Shown piece by piece: positions 15,396 through 23,108 of a DNA stretch of 64,000 bases. The first letter of the stretch is position 1; each line of letters opens with the position of its first letter. Source of the stretch: an uncultured Alphaproteobacteria bacterium. Lineage in GTDB: Bacteria; Pseudomonadota; Alphaproteobacteria; Caulobacterales; Hyphomonadaceae. The notes below the pieces were generated by a model that was not told the DNA's origin, made no database searches, and saw nothing but the letters and a program-made list of their open reading frames with translations. The translations under genes were made by a program, and so were the position numbers. The stretch is taken from positions 1 through 64,000 of the forward strand of contig CAIMMO010000002.1 in the NCBI GenBank assembly GCA_903842595.1, written 5' to 3'.

Positions 15396-16439
15396 ATGAT
15401 GCGCTTCTCGGTCCTCTGCACAGCTGCCGCTCTGATCTCCTGTGGCGCCGCCTACGCCCAGGCCGGCGGCCCTATTCCTCGCACCACCGAAGGCAAGCCT
15501 GACTTTCAGGGTGTGTGGACGAATTCCTCGATCACACGGCTCGAGCGCGTGCCAGAATTCAAGGACCTCGTGATTTCAGAAGCCGACGCGAAGCAGTGGG
15601 AGATGGACGCCGCCAGCGTCGCGGCCGCGGACAACGCCCCGACTGCACAGGACAAGGGCGCGCCTGAAGTGGGAGATGATCCCGCCGGCTACAACAATTT
15701 CTGGATCGACCCCGGCAGACAGGTCGGCAAGATCAACGGTACCTACCGTTCGTCATGGATCACCGATCCGCCAAACGGAAAAGTGCCGTACACGCCCGCC
15801 GGCCGCGCGGCGATGATGAAGACGGTTAGCACCTACAACATGTTCGACAATCCGGAGGAGCGCATCCCGATCGAGCGCTGCCTCATCGGCTTCGCCTCGA
15901 CGGGCGGCCCGCCCATGCTGAATGCGCTCTACAACAACCACCAGCAGATCATCCAGACACCCGACGCTATCGCGATCAACATCGAGATGGTTCACGACAC
16001 GCGGATCATCCGGATGAACGGTCAGCACAATCCCGACAACATGCGCCAGTATCTTGGTACCAGCGTCGGCAAATGGGATGGCGATACGCTGGTCGTCGAA
16101 ACCGTCGGCTTCAAGGCGGTAGAAGCGGTACGCGTTGACTTCGGCCTTTTCGTCTACATCTCGCCAGACTCGAAAGTCACCGAGCGCTTCACGATGCGGG
16201 ACAACGATACGATCTTCTACCAGTTCACCGTCGAGGATCCCGCAGCCTACACTCAACCATGGAAAGGCGAGCTCAACTTCCGCCGCTCGCCGGATCGTAT
16301 ATACGAATATGCGTGTCATGAGGGTAACTACGCAGTTCCGAACATCCTTCTTGGCGCGCGCGAGCTGGAACGGGCCGGACTGAAGCAGCCGGTCGTGAAG
16401 CGCGGCATTGGCCGCCTCGACCGTCCGGCGGCCCAGTAG
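15396..16439 (+). CDS. Secreted hypothetical protein, paralogue C of three
   Basis: Exported protein of about 347 residues with a signal peptide ending AAYAQA. It shares the block pattern of the genes at 6910 and 8063: PDFQGVWTNSSITRLER, YNNFWIDPG, SSWITDPPNGKVPY, ERCLIGF, EMVHDTRIIRMN, GKWDGDTLVVETVGF, TERFTM, and ACHEGNYAVPNILLGARELE. It is more diverged and on the other strand. AAGGA lies eight bases before ATG 15396; ATG 15399 is also possible. Function unknown; three copies in 10 kb suggest a role worth duplicating. Confidence 0.82.
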   Translation: MMRFSVLCTAAALISCGAAYAQAGGPIPRTTEGKPDFQGVWTNSSITRLERVPEFKDLVISEADAKQWEMDAASVAAADNAPTAQDKGAPEVGDDPAGYNNFWIDPGRQVGKINGTYRSSWITDPPNGKVPYTPAGRAAMMKTVSTYNMFDNPEERIPIERCLIGFASTGGPPMLNALYNNHQQIIQTPDAIAINIEMVHDTRIIRMNGQHNPDNMRQYLGTSVGKWDGDTLVVETVGFKAVEAVRVDFGLFVYISPDSKVTERFTMRDNDTIFYQFTVEDPAAYTQPWKGELNFRRSPDRIYEYACHEGNYAVPNILLGARELERAGLKQPVVKRGIGRLDRPAAQ

Positions 16440-16582
16440 AGATTGCGACGCCCGGCACCCCCGCGCCTCCCGTGGCTCCCGGCAGCCTCTCGCCGGGAGC
16501 AGGAAGCGCCGGGTACACTGCCGGTTGACCTCCCCCACTCCGCCCGGCCAGTGTCCCCGCGGGAAAGCGCGGAACTACCGGC

Positions 16583-16984
16583 ATGCTCGACGGAATCTTG
16601 AAGACCATCACATCAGCCGCCTTCCTCGGAACGCTCGGCAAGGGCGTCGCCACAGCCGCCTTCATCATCGCCCTGTCGGAAATCGCCAAGCGTTCGACCT
16701 GGCTTGCAGCAGCGCTGGTCGCCCTGCCGCTTGCCACCATGCTCACCGTCGCCATGATCGCGCTTGATTCTCAGAAAGGTGGCGCCGAGGTCGCCACAAC
16801 CTTCGCCCTGAAAACCTTCCTGCTGTTCTGGCCTGGCCTGATCTTCTTCATCGGTCTGCTTGGGCTGCAGAAACTCGGCCTCAGCTTCTGGCCGGCCTTC
16901 GGCGGGTCGGTCATTGCCTGCTTCCTGGCGACATGGGGCTTCTCCGTCCTGCTGACATCGCAGGGCTGGATCGGTAAGGACTAG
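16583..16984 (+). CDS. DUF3147-like membrane protein
   Basis: Inner-membrane protein of 133 residues with four hydrophobic segments. RSTWLAAALVALPLATML and the following acidic loop resemble DUF3147 proteins, small four-helix membrane proteins of unknown function. The next gene starts four bases after its stop, so the two are probably co-transcribed. Confidence 0.6.
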   Translation: MLDGILKTITSAAFLGTLGKGVATAAFIIALSEIAKRSTWLAAALVALPLATMLTVAMIALDSQKGGAEVATTFALKTFLLFWPGLIFFIGLLGLQKLGLSFWPAFGGSVIACFLATWGFSVLLTSQGWIGKD

Positions 16985-16988
16985 CGGC

Positions 16989-17201
16989 GTGCCAGAACTG
17001 AAACTCTCCCGCGCCGCAATCCTCATCGCGCTCGCCGCCGTAGTGGTGGTCGCTCCGCTCATCGGCGTCTACGCGTTCTCCCCTCTGATGTTCGTCGGGG
17101 GCATCGAGCCCTATCAGCTCGCTGTTGCTGTCGGCGTCATGCTGTCCGAAGCCCTCGCCGTCGGCGCGCTCACCTGGCTCGTCATGCGCACGCGGCGATA
17201 G
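16989..17201 (+). CDS. Small two-helix membrane protein
   Basis: Protein of 70 residues starting at GTG 16989, four bases after the preceding stop. Two membrane helices are visible (ILIALAAVVVVAPLIGVYAF and LAVAVGVMLSEALAVGALTW), ending in a basic RTRR tail. Probably translationally coupled with the DUF3147-like gene. Not recognised. Confidence 0.55.
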   Translation: MPELKLSRAAILIALAAVVVVAPLIGVYAFSPLMFVGGIEPYQLAVAVGVMLSEALAVGALTWLVMRTRR

Positions 17202-17214
17202 CGCCTGGCCGCTA

Positions 17215-17355
17215 CAACAAGTCGACCCCCAGCCTGACCGCAGCGGCTCGGCCACCGCCCCAACCAGCGCATCGACCCTGTCCGGCGAGCGAGGCTCGCC
17301 CCGCGGCGCTCCGAACGAGCACATCTCGTCCTCCGGCTCCTTCAGCACGCGCCAT
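17215..17355 (-). pseudogene. C-terminal remnant of a GTA/phage terminase large subunit
   Basis: The minus strand gives RVLKEPEDEMCSFGAPRG and then RSPDRVDALVGAVAEPL. SPDRxDALVWA close after a DQMC-like motif is the typical end of GTA and phage terminase large subunits, and the spacing agrees. Only about 45 codons survive. The upstream side is cut by an IS110-like fragment, and no ATPase or nuclease motif is found elsewhere. It is the first gene in the expected order of the GTA cluster, which fits the remnants at 9.8 to 2.2 kb on the same strand. Confidence 0.65.
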
Positions 17356-17364
17356 GGCGCTGAG

Positions 17365-17770
17365 CTAAGGCATGCGGATGAGAAGAACTGCGGCGATCGT
17401 CTTGCCCACACCAGGCAGTGAGAGAAGAAGGTCGAAGCGCTTGCGCAGGCCATCCTCTATCGGAATGCGGGCGAGAAGGTCTGCGAGGAGCGCCTTGTTG
17501 TCGGCTGCAAGCGTGGCAATCAGGGCTTCGGGGCTGGCCTTGAGATCAGGAAGGCTGGTGCACTCACGATGGTCTTTGTCTGCGCGAGCAGGTCAGCGGC
17601 CGGCACGTAGCAGGCGGTAAGACGCATCGCCACCCCGTTCAGGAGTGGATCTGCTGCGGCTTTGACGCCATCCGCATGGGCGGTGACCGCAGCGATCAGG
17701 TGGACACGGCCCCTCCGCCGGGTCATTCGCCTGGAGGTGGTGCGCCAGGCGGACAATCCCTGAGGACCCT
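17365..17770 (-). mobile_element. IS110-family transposase fragment
   Basis: Translation on the minus strand gives ALIATLAADNKALLADLLARI followed by RFDLLLSLPGVGKTIAAVLL and IRMP, then a TAG. The S(I/L)PGVG..TA..LL block is the signature of the Transposase_20 (helix-hairpin-helix) domain of IS110 elements. Upstream pieces (LLAQTKTIVSA) fit the preceding linker helix in other frames. No complete transposase, DEDD domain or terminal repeats are seen. It abuts the terminase remnant, so insertion here probably helped destroy that gene. Left boundary is clear, right boundary approximate. Confidence 0.55.
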
Positions 17771-17951
17771 CCAATCTAGCAGAGGTGTCACAAACAAGAC
17801 GGCCCTTCGAAGCAGGCGGATGTCGAGCCAACAGGACTACAGTCTGTATCAACACAGGGCCCTCCCCCTAGGGCATGCTTTCCAATTCTTCCGTGAAGGT
17901 CATAGGCTGGCCTCAGACCCGGCAAACGGGCGATCATAGTGGAGGACGGAA

Positions 17952-19724
17952 ATGCGGTCATGCAATTGGACCTGCATCCTGGCGCTCGGCGCCGCGGTCA
18001 TACTTGGCGCCTGCGCCACCGAGCCTGCACATGTCATCCCCGCCACGCCGGCCGAGCGACTCGCCGGCATCCGGCCCGTGACGCAGGCGATGCTGCAGGA
18101 GCCTGCGGCTGGCGACTGGATGCAGCTGGGCCGCTCCTATGACGGACAGAATTTCAGTACGCTGACCACGATCAACCGCACGAACGTGAAGAAGCTCGCG
18201 CCGGCCTGGCGCGCACCGCTGGCGCCGGGGCTCAGCATGCCGAGCCTGCTCGTGCATGACGGCGTGATGTTCCTGCATACCGCGCCGGACACTGTGCTGG
18301 CGCTCGACGCCGTCACCGGCCAGGAAATGTGGCGCAACACCTACAAGCCGGAAGGCGGCTCGTCGATGAAGATGGGCCTGGGCCTCGGCGGCAGCCATGT
18401 GTTTGCGCCGACGTCTGACCTCCATGTGATCGCGATCGATGCGCGCACGGGCGTGACGGCGTGGGACCACAAGATCGCGGTGAGCGCACCGGCGACGAAC
18501 CGCTCCTTCTTCAACCTGCGCAGCGCGCCGCTTGTGGTCGGCGACAAGGTGATCCAGGGCGTCACCGCCAGCGCCGGTCCAGGCGGCGGCTTCATCGTCG
18601 CGCTTGATATCGCGACGGGGAAAGAAGTGTGGCGCTTCCACACGCTCGCGCGGCCCGATGCGCCCGGCGGCAATACCTGGAACGATCTGCCCCTGGAGAA
18701 ACGGACAGGCGGATCAGTCTGGCACCAGGGCACGTTCGACCCCGAGCTCAATCTCCTCTATTTCGGCGCCGCCCCGACCTACGACACCGCTGGCCTGCTG
18801 AAACCCTCGACAGCCCCCGGCGTCACCAACGACGCCCTCTACACCAACGCCACCATCGCCCTCGACCCCGACACCGGCCAGCTGAAATGGCACTACCAGC
18901 ACGTCCCCAACGACCAATGGGACCTCGACTGGGCCTTTGAGCGGACGCTGGCCACGGTCAGGTTTGAGGGAAGCGACAGGAAGGTCGTGATGAATGTCGG
19001 CAAGATGGGGGTGCTCGATGCACTCGATGCCGCGACCGGCGCGTACCTGTTCTCGATCGACGCCGGTACCCAGAACATGATCACCGCAATCGATCCGAAG
19101 ACCGGCAGGAAGACAATCGATCCGCAGCGCTATCCTGACCCCACGCGGCCGACGGTCTATTGTCCGAGTCCGTCCGGCGCGCGCGCGTGGCCGCCGACAT
19201 CCTTCAGCCCGGCGACCGGCATGCTCTACCTGCCGCTTACCGAATGGTGCGCGAAAATGGGCAACGACGGCTCATCGCTTCTGAGTGCGCCCGGCGCCAA
19301 GATCAGCGAGGCCGACCACCCCGACGCCGTGGCCGATGGCAAGATGGGATTGCTGCAGGCGATGGATGTAAGTGGCGGCAAGCGGGCCTGGCGGCGGGAC
19401 CTGGATGCGCCGATTTCGACGTCGGCGCTGGCGACTGCGGGCGGCGTTGTTTTCATCGGCGATCTGGACCCGGCGCTGAAGGCCTTCGACGATCGAGACG
19501 GCGCGCTGCTGTGGACTGCCCCGCTCGACGCCAATCCCAATTCCGTTCTGGCCACCTACAGCGTCGGCCCGACCCAGTATGTCGCCGTTGTCACCGGCAT
19601 GGCCAACTATCACATCGGAGCAATGGCGCCGCGATATCAGAGGTTCCGCGCGTCCCAGGGGCTTCCGCCGATCGCGCCGCCGAAGGGTGAGCCGTCCGTC
19701 CAGGTATTCACACTCAGCAAATAG
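17952..19724 (+). CDS. PQQ-type dehydrogenase (eight-bladed propeller) lipoprotein
   Basis: Quinoprotein-like dehydrogenase of 590 residues. A lipobox VILGAC near residue 20 predicts an outer-membrane or periplasmic lipoprotein. Repeated propeller blades with W-docking motifs are visible (ALDAVTGQEMWRN, AIDARTGVTAWDHK, ALDIATGKEVWRF, ALDPDTGQLKWHYQ), and WDLDW and NVGKMGVLDALD fit the calcium/PQQ region of alcohol-dehydrogenase-type members. There is no CxxCH, so no fused cytochrome c, and I see no adjacent Cys-Cys pair. Electrons would go to a separate carrier. GGAGG precedes the ATG. No PQQ synthesis genes are in the window. Substrate unknown. Confidence 0.85.
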   Translation: MRSCNWTCILALGAAVILGACATEPAHVIPATPAERLAGIRPVTQAMLQEPAAGDWMQLGRSYDGQNFSTLTTINRTNVKKLAPAWRAPLAPGLSMPSLLVHDGVMFLHTAPDTVLALDAVTGQEMWRNTYKPEGGSSMKMGLGLGGSHVFAPTSDLHVIAIDARTGVTAWDHKIAVSAPATNRSFFNLRSAPLVVGDKVIQGVTASAGPGGGFIVALDIATGKEVWRFHTLARPDAPGGNTWNDLPLEKRTGGSVWHQGTFDPELNLLYFGAAPTYDTAGLLKPSTAPGVTNDALYTNATIALDPDTGQLKWHYQHVPNDQWDLDWAFERTLATVRFEGSDRKVVMNVGKMGVLDALDAATGAYLFSIDAGTQNMITAIDPKTGRKTIDPQRYPDPTRPTVYCPSPSGARAWPPTSFSPATGMLYLPLTEWCAKMGNDGSSLLSAPGAKISEADHPDAVADGKMGLLQAMDVSGGKRAWRRDLDAPISTSALATAGGVVFIGDLDPALKAFDDRDGALLWTAPLDANPNSVLATYSVGPTQYVAVVTGMANYHIGAMAPRYQRFRASQGLPPIAPPKGEPSVQVFTLSK

Positions 19725-19803
19725 AGCGCCGGCGCCCCCGGCCACCACCACCCCTTGGCGCCTGACCCCAACGGCGTAGGCTTGCCAAAACCGGAGAAAC
19801 ACA

Positions 19804-20634
19804 ATGGCCCATGCCTACGAAGACATCCTCTATTCCGCCGAGGACGGCGTTGCATGGGTGACGCTCAACCGACCGGACAAGCTGAACGCCTGGCGCGGTG
19901 AAATGGATCGCGATGTGCGGCACGCGATGCGCGCCGCCAGCGATGACGCCAGCGTCCGCGTGATCGTGCTCACCGGAGCGGGCAAGGGTTTCTGCGCCGG
20001 CGCCGACATGGGCATGCTCCAGACAATCCAGTCCGGCGACGCCGCAACGTCGCGCGACGCCGTGAATGCGGCAACGCCTTGGGACGCAAGCGCCAACCCG
20101 AATTTCCAGAAGCAGTACTCATGGTTTCCCGCCGTGCCGAAGCCAATCATCGCGGCCATCAATGGCCCGGCCGCCGGGCTCGGCATGATCATGTCGCTCT
20201 ACTGCGACATCCGCATCGCCAGCGACACGGCGAAGTTCACCACGGCCTTCGCCCGCCGAGGCCTGATCGCGGAGCATGGCATTTCGTGGCTGCTGCCACG
20301 GCTCATCGGCTTTAGCGCAGCGGCGGACCTCCTGTATTCGTCGCGCGTGATTACTGCTACTGAGGCGCTGCACATGCGGCTGGTCAACCGGGTTGTCCCG
20401 GCAGGCGACTTCGCCAGCGAAGTCGCAGCCTACGCCCGCGTGCTCGCCAATGAAGTCTCACCACGCTCGCTGCGCGAGATGAAGCGCGAAATCTGGAACG
20501 CGCAGTTCCAGACCCTCGGTGACGCCATCGAAAGCGCAAACGCCGACATGATCCCCAGCTTCAAGTCGGAAGACTTCAAGGAAGGCGTCGCACACTTCGT
20601 GGAGAAGCGCGCGGCGAAGTTCACGGGGCGGTAG
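19804..20634 (+). CDS. Enoyl-CoA hydratase/isomerase family protein
   Basis: Crotonase-fold protein of 276 residues. Landmarks are VAWVTLNRPDKLNAW at the N-terminus, TGAGKGFCAGADMG (first oxyanion-hole strand), INGPAAGLGMIMSLYCD (second oxyanion-hole strand) and FARRGLIAEHGISWLLPRL. An acidic residue sits at the usual catalytic place in the GLIAEHG segment. It fits the enoyl-CoA hydratase/isomerase group and would act on acyl-CoA thioesters in the cytosol. GGAG precedes ATG 19804. It lies 79 bases after the PQQ-type dehydrogenase, so the two may be co-expressed in a catabolic route, which is inference. Confidence 0.9.
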   Translation: MAHAYEDILYSAEDGVAWVTLNRPDKLNAWRGEMDRDVRHAMRAASDDASVRVIVLTGAGKGFCAGADMGMLQTIQSGDAATSRDAVNAATPWDASANPNFQKQYSWFPAVPKPIIAAINGPAAGLGMIMSLYCDIRIASDTAKFTTAFARRGLIAEHGISWLLPRLIGFSAAADLLYSSRVITATEALHMRLVNRVVPAGDFASEVAAYARVLANEVSPRSLREMKREIWNAQFQTLGDAIESANADMIPSFKSEDFKEGVAHFVEKRAAKFTGR

Positions 20635-20722
20635 ACAACTCGGGGAGTTCGGATATTGGCGCGATCGCGCCTTTGAAAGACTTGGTCAGATTGGGTCACC
20701 CTTTACGGTCTAAGTTCTTTCA

Positions 20723-21040
20723 ATGGCCGTAGTTGCGAAGCGGCGCCACGTTGCTCGTCCCGAGTGGCGAGCGCGCATCGAGGCGGCAACCGGGATAGGG
20801 CCTTCGATTTGTGAAGGTCGTGCCGACGCTGGTGGACGAGCGTATGAGGCACTTGAAGCCGTTAGTCGTGATACAAACACAGACCTGCGCGCTCGCAAGC
20901 TTGCCTTTGAGTTGCTGGAATCGATGGCGATACCGGGGAAGGCGACCGACGGTGCAACGGGCGCTCGGGCTAACTCGTCCTGCCAGACAGCGAAGGACGC
21001 GGCCAAGAGAGTTGCGACAGAGCTAGGCCTGGAAACCTAG
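20723..21040 (+). CDS. Hypothetical protein, uncertain
   Basis: Reading of 105 residues (MAVVAKRRHVARPEWRARIE...) with a helical middle (DLRARKLAFELLESMAIPG) and TAKDAAKRVATELGLET at the end. It is less GC-rich than its neighbours, with no clear ribosome site. It converges on the PBP1A gene with nine bases between. No family recognised. Confidence 0.4.
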   Translation: MAVVAKRRHVARPEWRARIEAATGIGPSICEGRADAGGRAYEALEAVSRDTNTDLRARKLAFELLESMAIPGKATDGATGARANSSCQTAKDAAKRVATELGLET

Positions 21041-21049
21041 CCCGCGCCG

Positions 21050-23032
21050 TTAGCCCCCGTCCCTCGCCTCCACTGCTGCGAACGCTGACGACAGGCGGCG
21101 GTAGAAATTGAGGCGGTCCATGTCTTCGTTGGAGAGGTATTCCTCGGCTTTCTTGGCGCCGGGGAGAGGTTCGGGCGTTATGCCAGCGTGGGCGACCTGC
21201 ATCATGTTGGCCCAGATGCGGGCGGACATTTCCCCGCCGGTGATGCGCGCCATCGGCGTGTCGTCGTCATTGCCGACCCAGATGCCGCCGACGAAGCGCG
21301 TGGTATAGCCGAGGAACCAGGCATCGCGCCATTCCTGGCTGGTGCCCGTCTTGCCGGCAATGTCCCAACCGCCAAAGCGCGCGGCGCCGCCTGTGCCATT
21401 CACAACGACGCGGCTGAGCATGCCGTTCATCTGGGCGGCGAACTCCTCGGGATAGATGCGCGGCGACTGGGCAACGGGATTTGAGTAAAGAAGGTCGCCC
21501 TTCGAGTTGCGGATTTCCTCGATGATATAGGGCGACATCTTGAGCCCACCCTTGGCGAGCACGCCGAACGCCGTGACCATTTCGTAGAGGGTCACCTCAT
21601 CCGAACCGAGCGTAATGGAGGGGAAGTTGTGCAGGTCCGACGTGATGCCGAATTCGTGGGCGAGCGCCGTAACTTTTGGAATGCCGATCTCGTAGCCGAC
21701 CTGCGCCGCCACGGTGTTGAGCGATTCAGCGAGCGCCTCCGACAGGGTCACGGCGCCGCGATACTCGCCACCGTAATTGCGCGGACGCCAGTTCTGGATG
21801 GTCACCGGCATGTCGAAGCGCACCGTGCCTGGCGTCAGCCCGTCTTCGAGCGCGGCGGCAAAGACGAACATCTTGAACGCCGAGCCGGGCTGGCGGCGCG
21901 CCTGCGTGGCGCGATTGAACTTCGATTTCTTGTAGTCGCGCCCGCCGACCATGGCGCGGATCGCGCCCGTTGCGTTGTCGACCACGATCGCCGCGCCTTC
22001 CGACGCGCGACGATCGCGGCCCATGGTAGCGATTCCACTCTCGACAGCTTTCTGGGCCGCCTGCTGCAGCTTCATGTCGAGCGAGAGCTTGATGACCATG
22101 TCCGGCGGCGGATTGGGCAGGAGGTCGGCCACGCGCTCAACCGCGTAGTCCAGCGCGTGGCTCGTGAAGGCGTCTGACTTCGGCGTGACGAAGACGAGTT
22201 GCTGCGCGGCGGCTTCGTCGCGCGCTGCTTTCGTGATGAAGCCAGCCTCGACCATCTGGTCGAGCACGTAGGCCTGACGCTCCTTCGCCTTGGCGCTCTG
22301 GGCCTGCTGGGCCAGGCGCGAGGGCGCCTTGGGGAAGGAGGCGAGCATCGCGGCTTCGGCGATGGTTAGGTCGGTCGGCGCCTTGTTGAAGAAGGTGTGC
22401 GCGGCAGCGTCGACGCCCCAGGCGCCAGCGCCGAGATAAATGCGGTTGAGATAGAGGTCGAGGATGTCGTCCTTGCTCAGCAGCCTTTCGAGGTCGCCGG
22501 CGAGGCGGGCTTCCTGCGCCTTGCGCTTGATCGTCTGGTCAGGCGTTAGGAACAGGTTCTTGACCAGCTGCTGCGTGATGGTGGAGGCGCCCTCAACCGT
22601 GCGGCCGGCGCGGGCGTTGGCCAGCATGGCGCGAATGATCGCCGACATGTCGACACCTGTGTGCTCGCGAAAGCGTTTGTCCTCGGCGGCGATGAAGGCG
22701 TTGGTGACATGCGGCGGCAGCGTCTTGGCGGAGACCGCGCGGCCATAGCGGAAGCCGCGCACGGCGATGGTCTTGCCCTGAGTGTCGATGAATTCCACCG
22801 CGGGCTCGCGGTTCATCGTCCACAGCGTCTCGCGGTCGGGCAGCGCAGGCATCTGCGCGAACAGCGAGTTCCACAGCAGGCCGAAGGTGATAAGGCCGAC
22901 GGCGGCTGCCGTCCCCACGATCTTGAAGATCGGCGGGCCCCATTTCATTAGCGGGCTGCTCACTGCGTGCGTCGCCATGCTCGTGTCGTCAGCCTCCAGG
23001 GGCGATGCGTCCGTCGCCGCCCCCAACTCCAC
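21050..23032 (-). CDS. Penicillin-binding protein 1A, bifunctional transglycosylase/transpeptidase
   Basis: Inner-membrane class A PBP of 660 residues that polymerises glycan strands and cross-links peptides. After a cytoplasmic N-terminus and one membrane helix (VGLITFGLLWNSLF) comes a GT51 domain with FIAAEDKRFREHTGVD (catalytic Glu), EGASTITQQLVKNLFL and LYLNRIYLGAGAWGVDAAA. The transpeptidase has the SxxK serine in PGSAFKMF, the SLN motif in ESLNTVA and the KTG triad in AGKTGTSQEW. The start is a GTG at 23032 with no clear ribosome site; ATG 22978 is an alternative. The family is certain; the number among the cell's PBP1 enzymes is not. Confidence 0.93.
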   Translation of the reverse strand: MELGAATDASPLEADDTSMATHAVSSPLMKWGPPIFKIVGTAAAVGLITFGLLWNSLFAQMPALPDRETLWTMNREPAVEFIDTQGKTIAVRGFRYGRAVSAKTLPPHVTNAFIAAEDKRFREHTGVDMSAIIRAMLANARAGRTVEGASTITQQLVKNLFLTPDQTIKRKAQEARLAGDLERLLSKDDILDLYLNRIYLGAGAWGVDAAAHTFFNKAPTDLTIAEAAMLASFPKAPSRLAQQAQSAKAKERQAYVLDQMVEAGFITKAARDEAAAQQLVFVTPKSDAFTSHALDYAVERVADLLPNPPPDMVIKLSLDMKLQQAAQKAVESGIATMGRDRRASEGAAIVVDNATGAIRAMVGGRDYKKSKFNRATQARRQPGSAFKMFVFAAALEDGLTPGTVRFDMPVTIQNWRPRNYGGEYRGAVTLSEALAESLNTVAAQVGYEIGIPKVTALAHEFGITSDLHNFPSITLGSDEVTLYEMVTAFGVLAKGGLKMSPYIIEEIRNSKGDLLYSNPVAQSPRIYPEEFAAQMNGMLSRVVVNGTGGAARFGGWDIAGKTGTSQEWRDAWFLGYTTRFVGGIWVGNDDDTPMARITGGEMSARIWANMMQVAHAGITPEPLPGAKKAEEYLSNEDMDRLNFYRRLSSAFAAVEARDGG

Positions 23033-23108
23033 ATAGCATCACGCCTTGGCATGTCACGTAGCGCGCGCCTGCCCGGGCGCAATGCCTCAGCAACAGCAGG
23101 TTTCCAAC

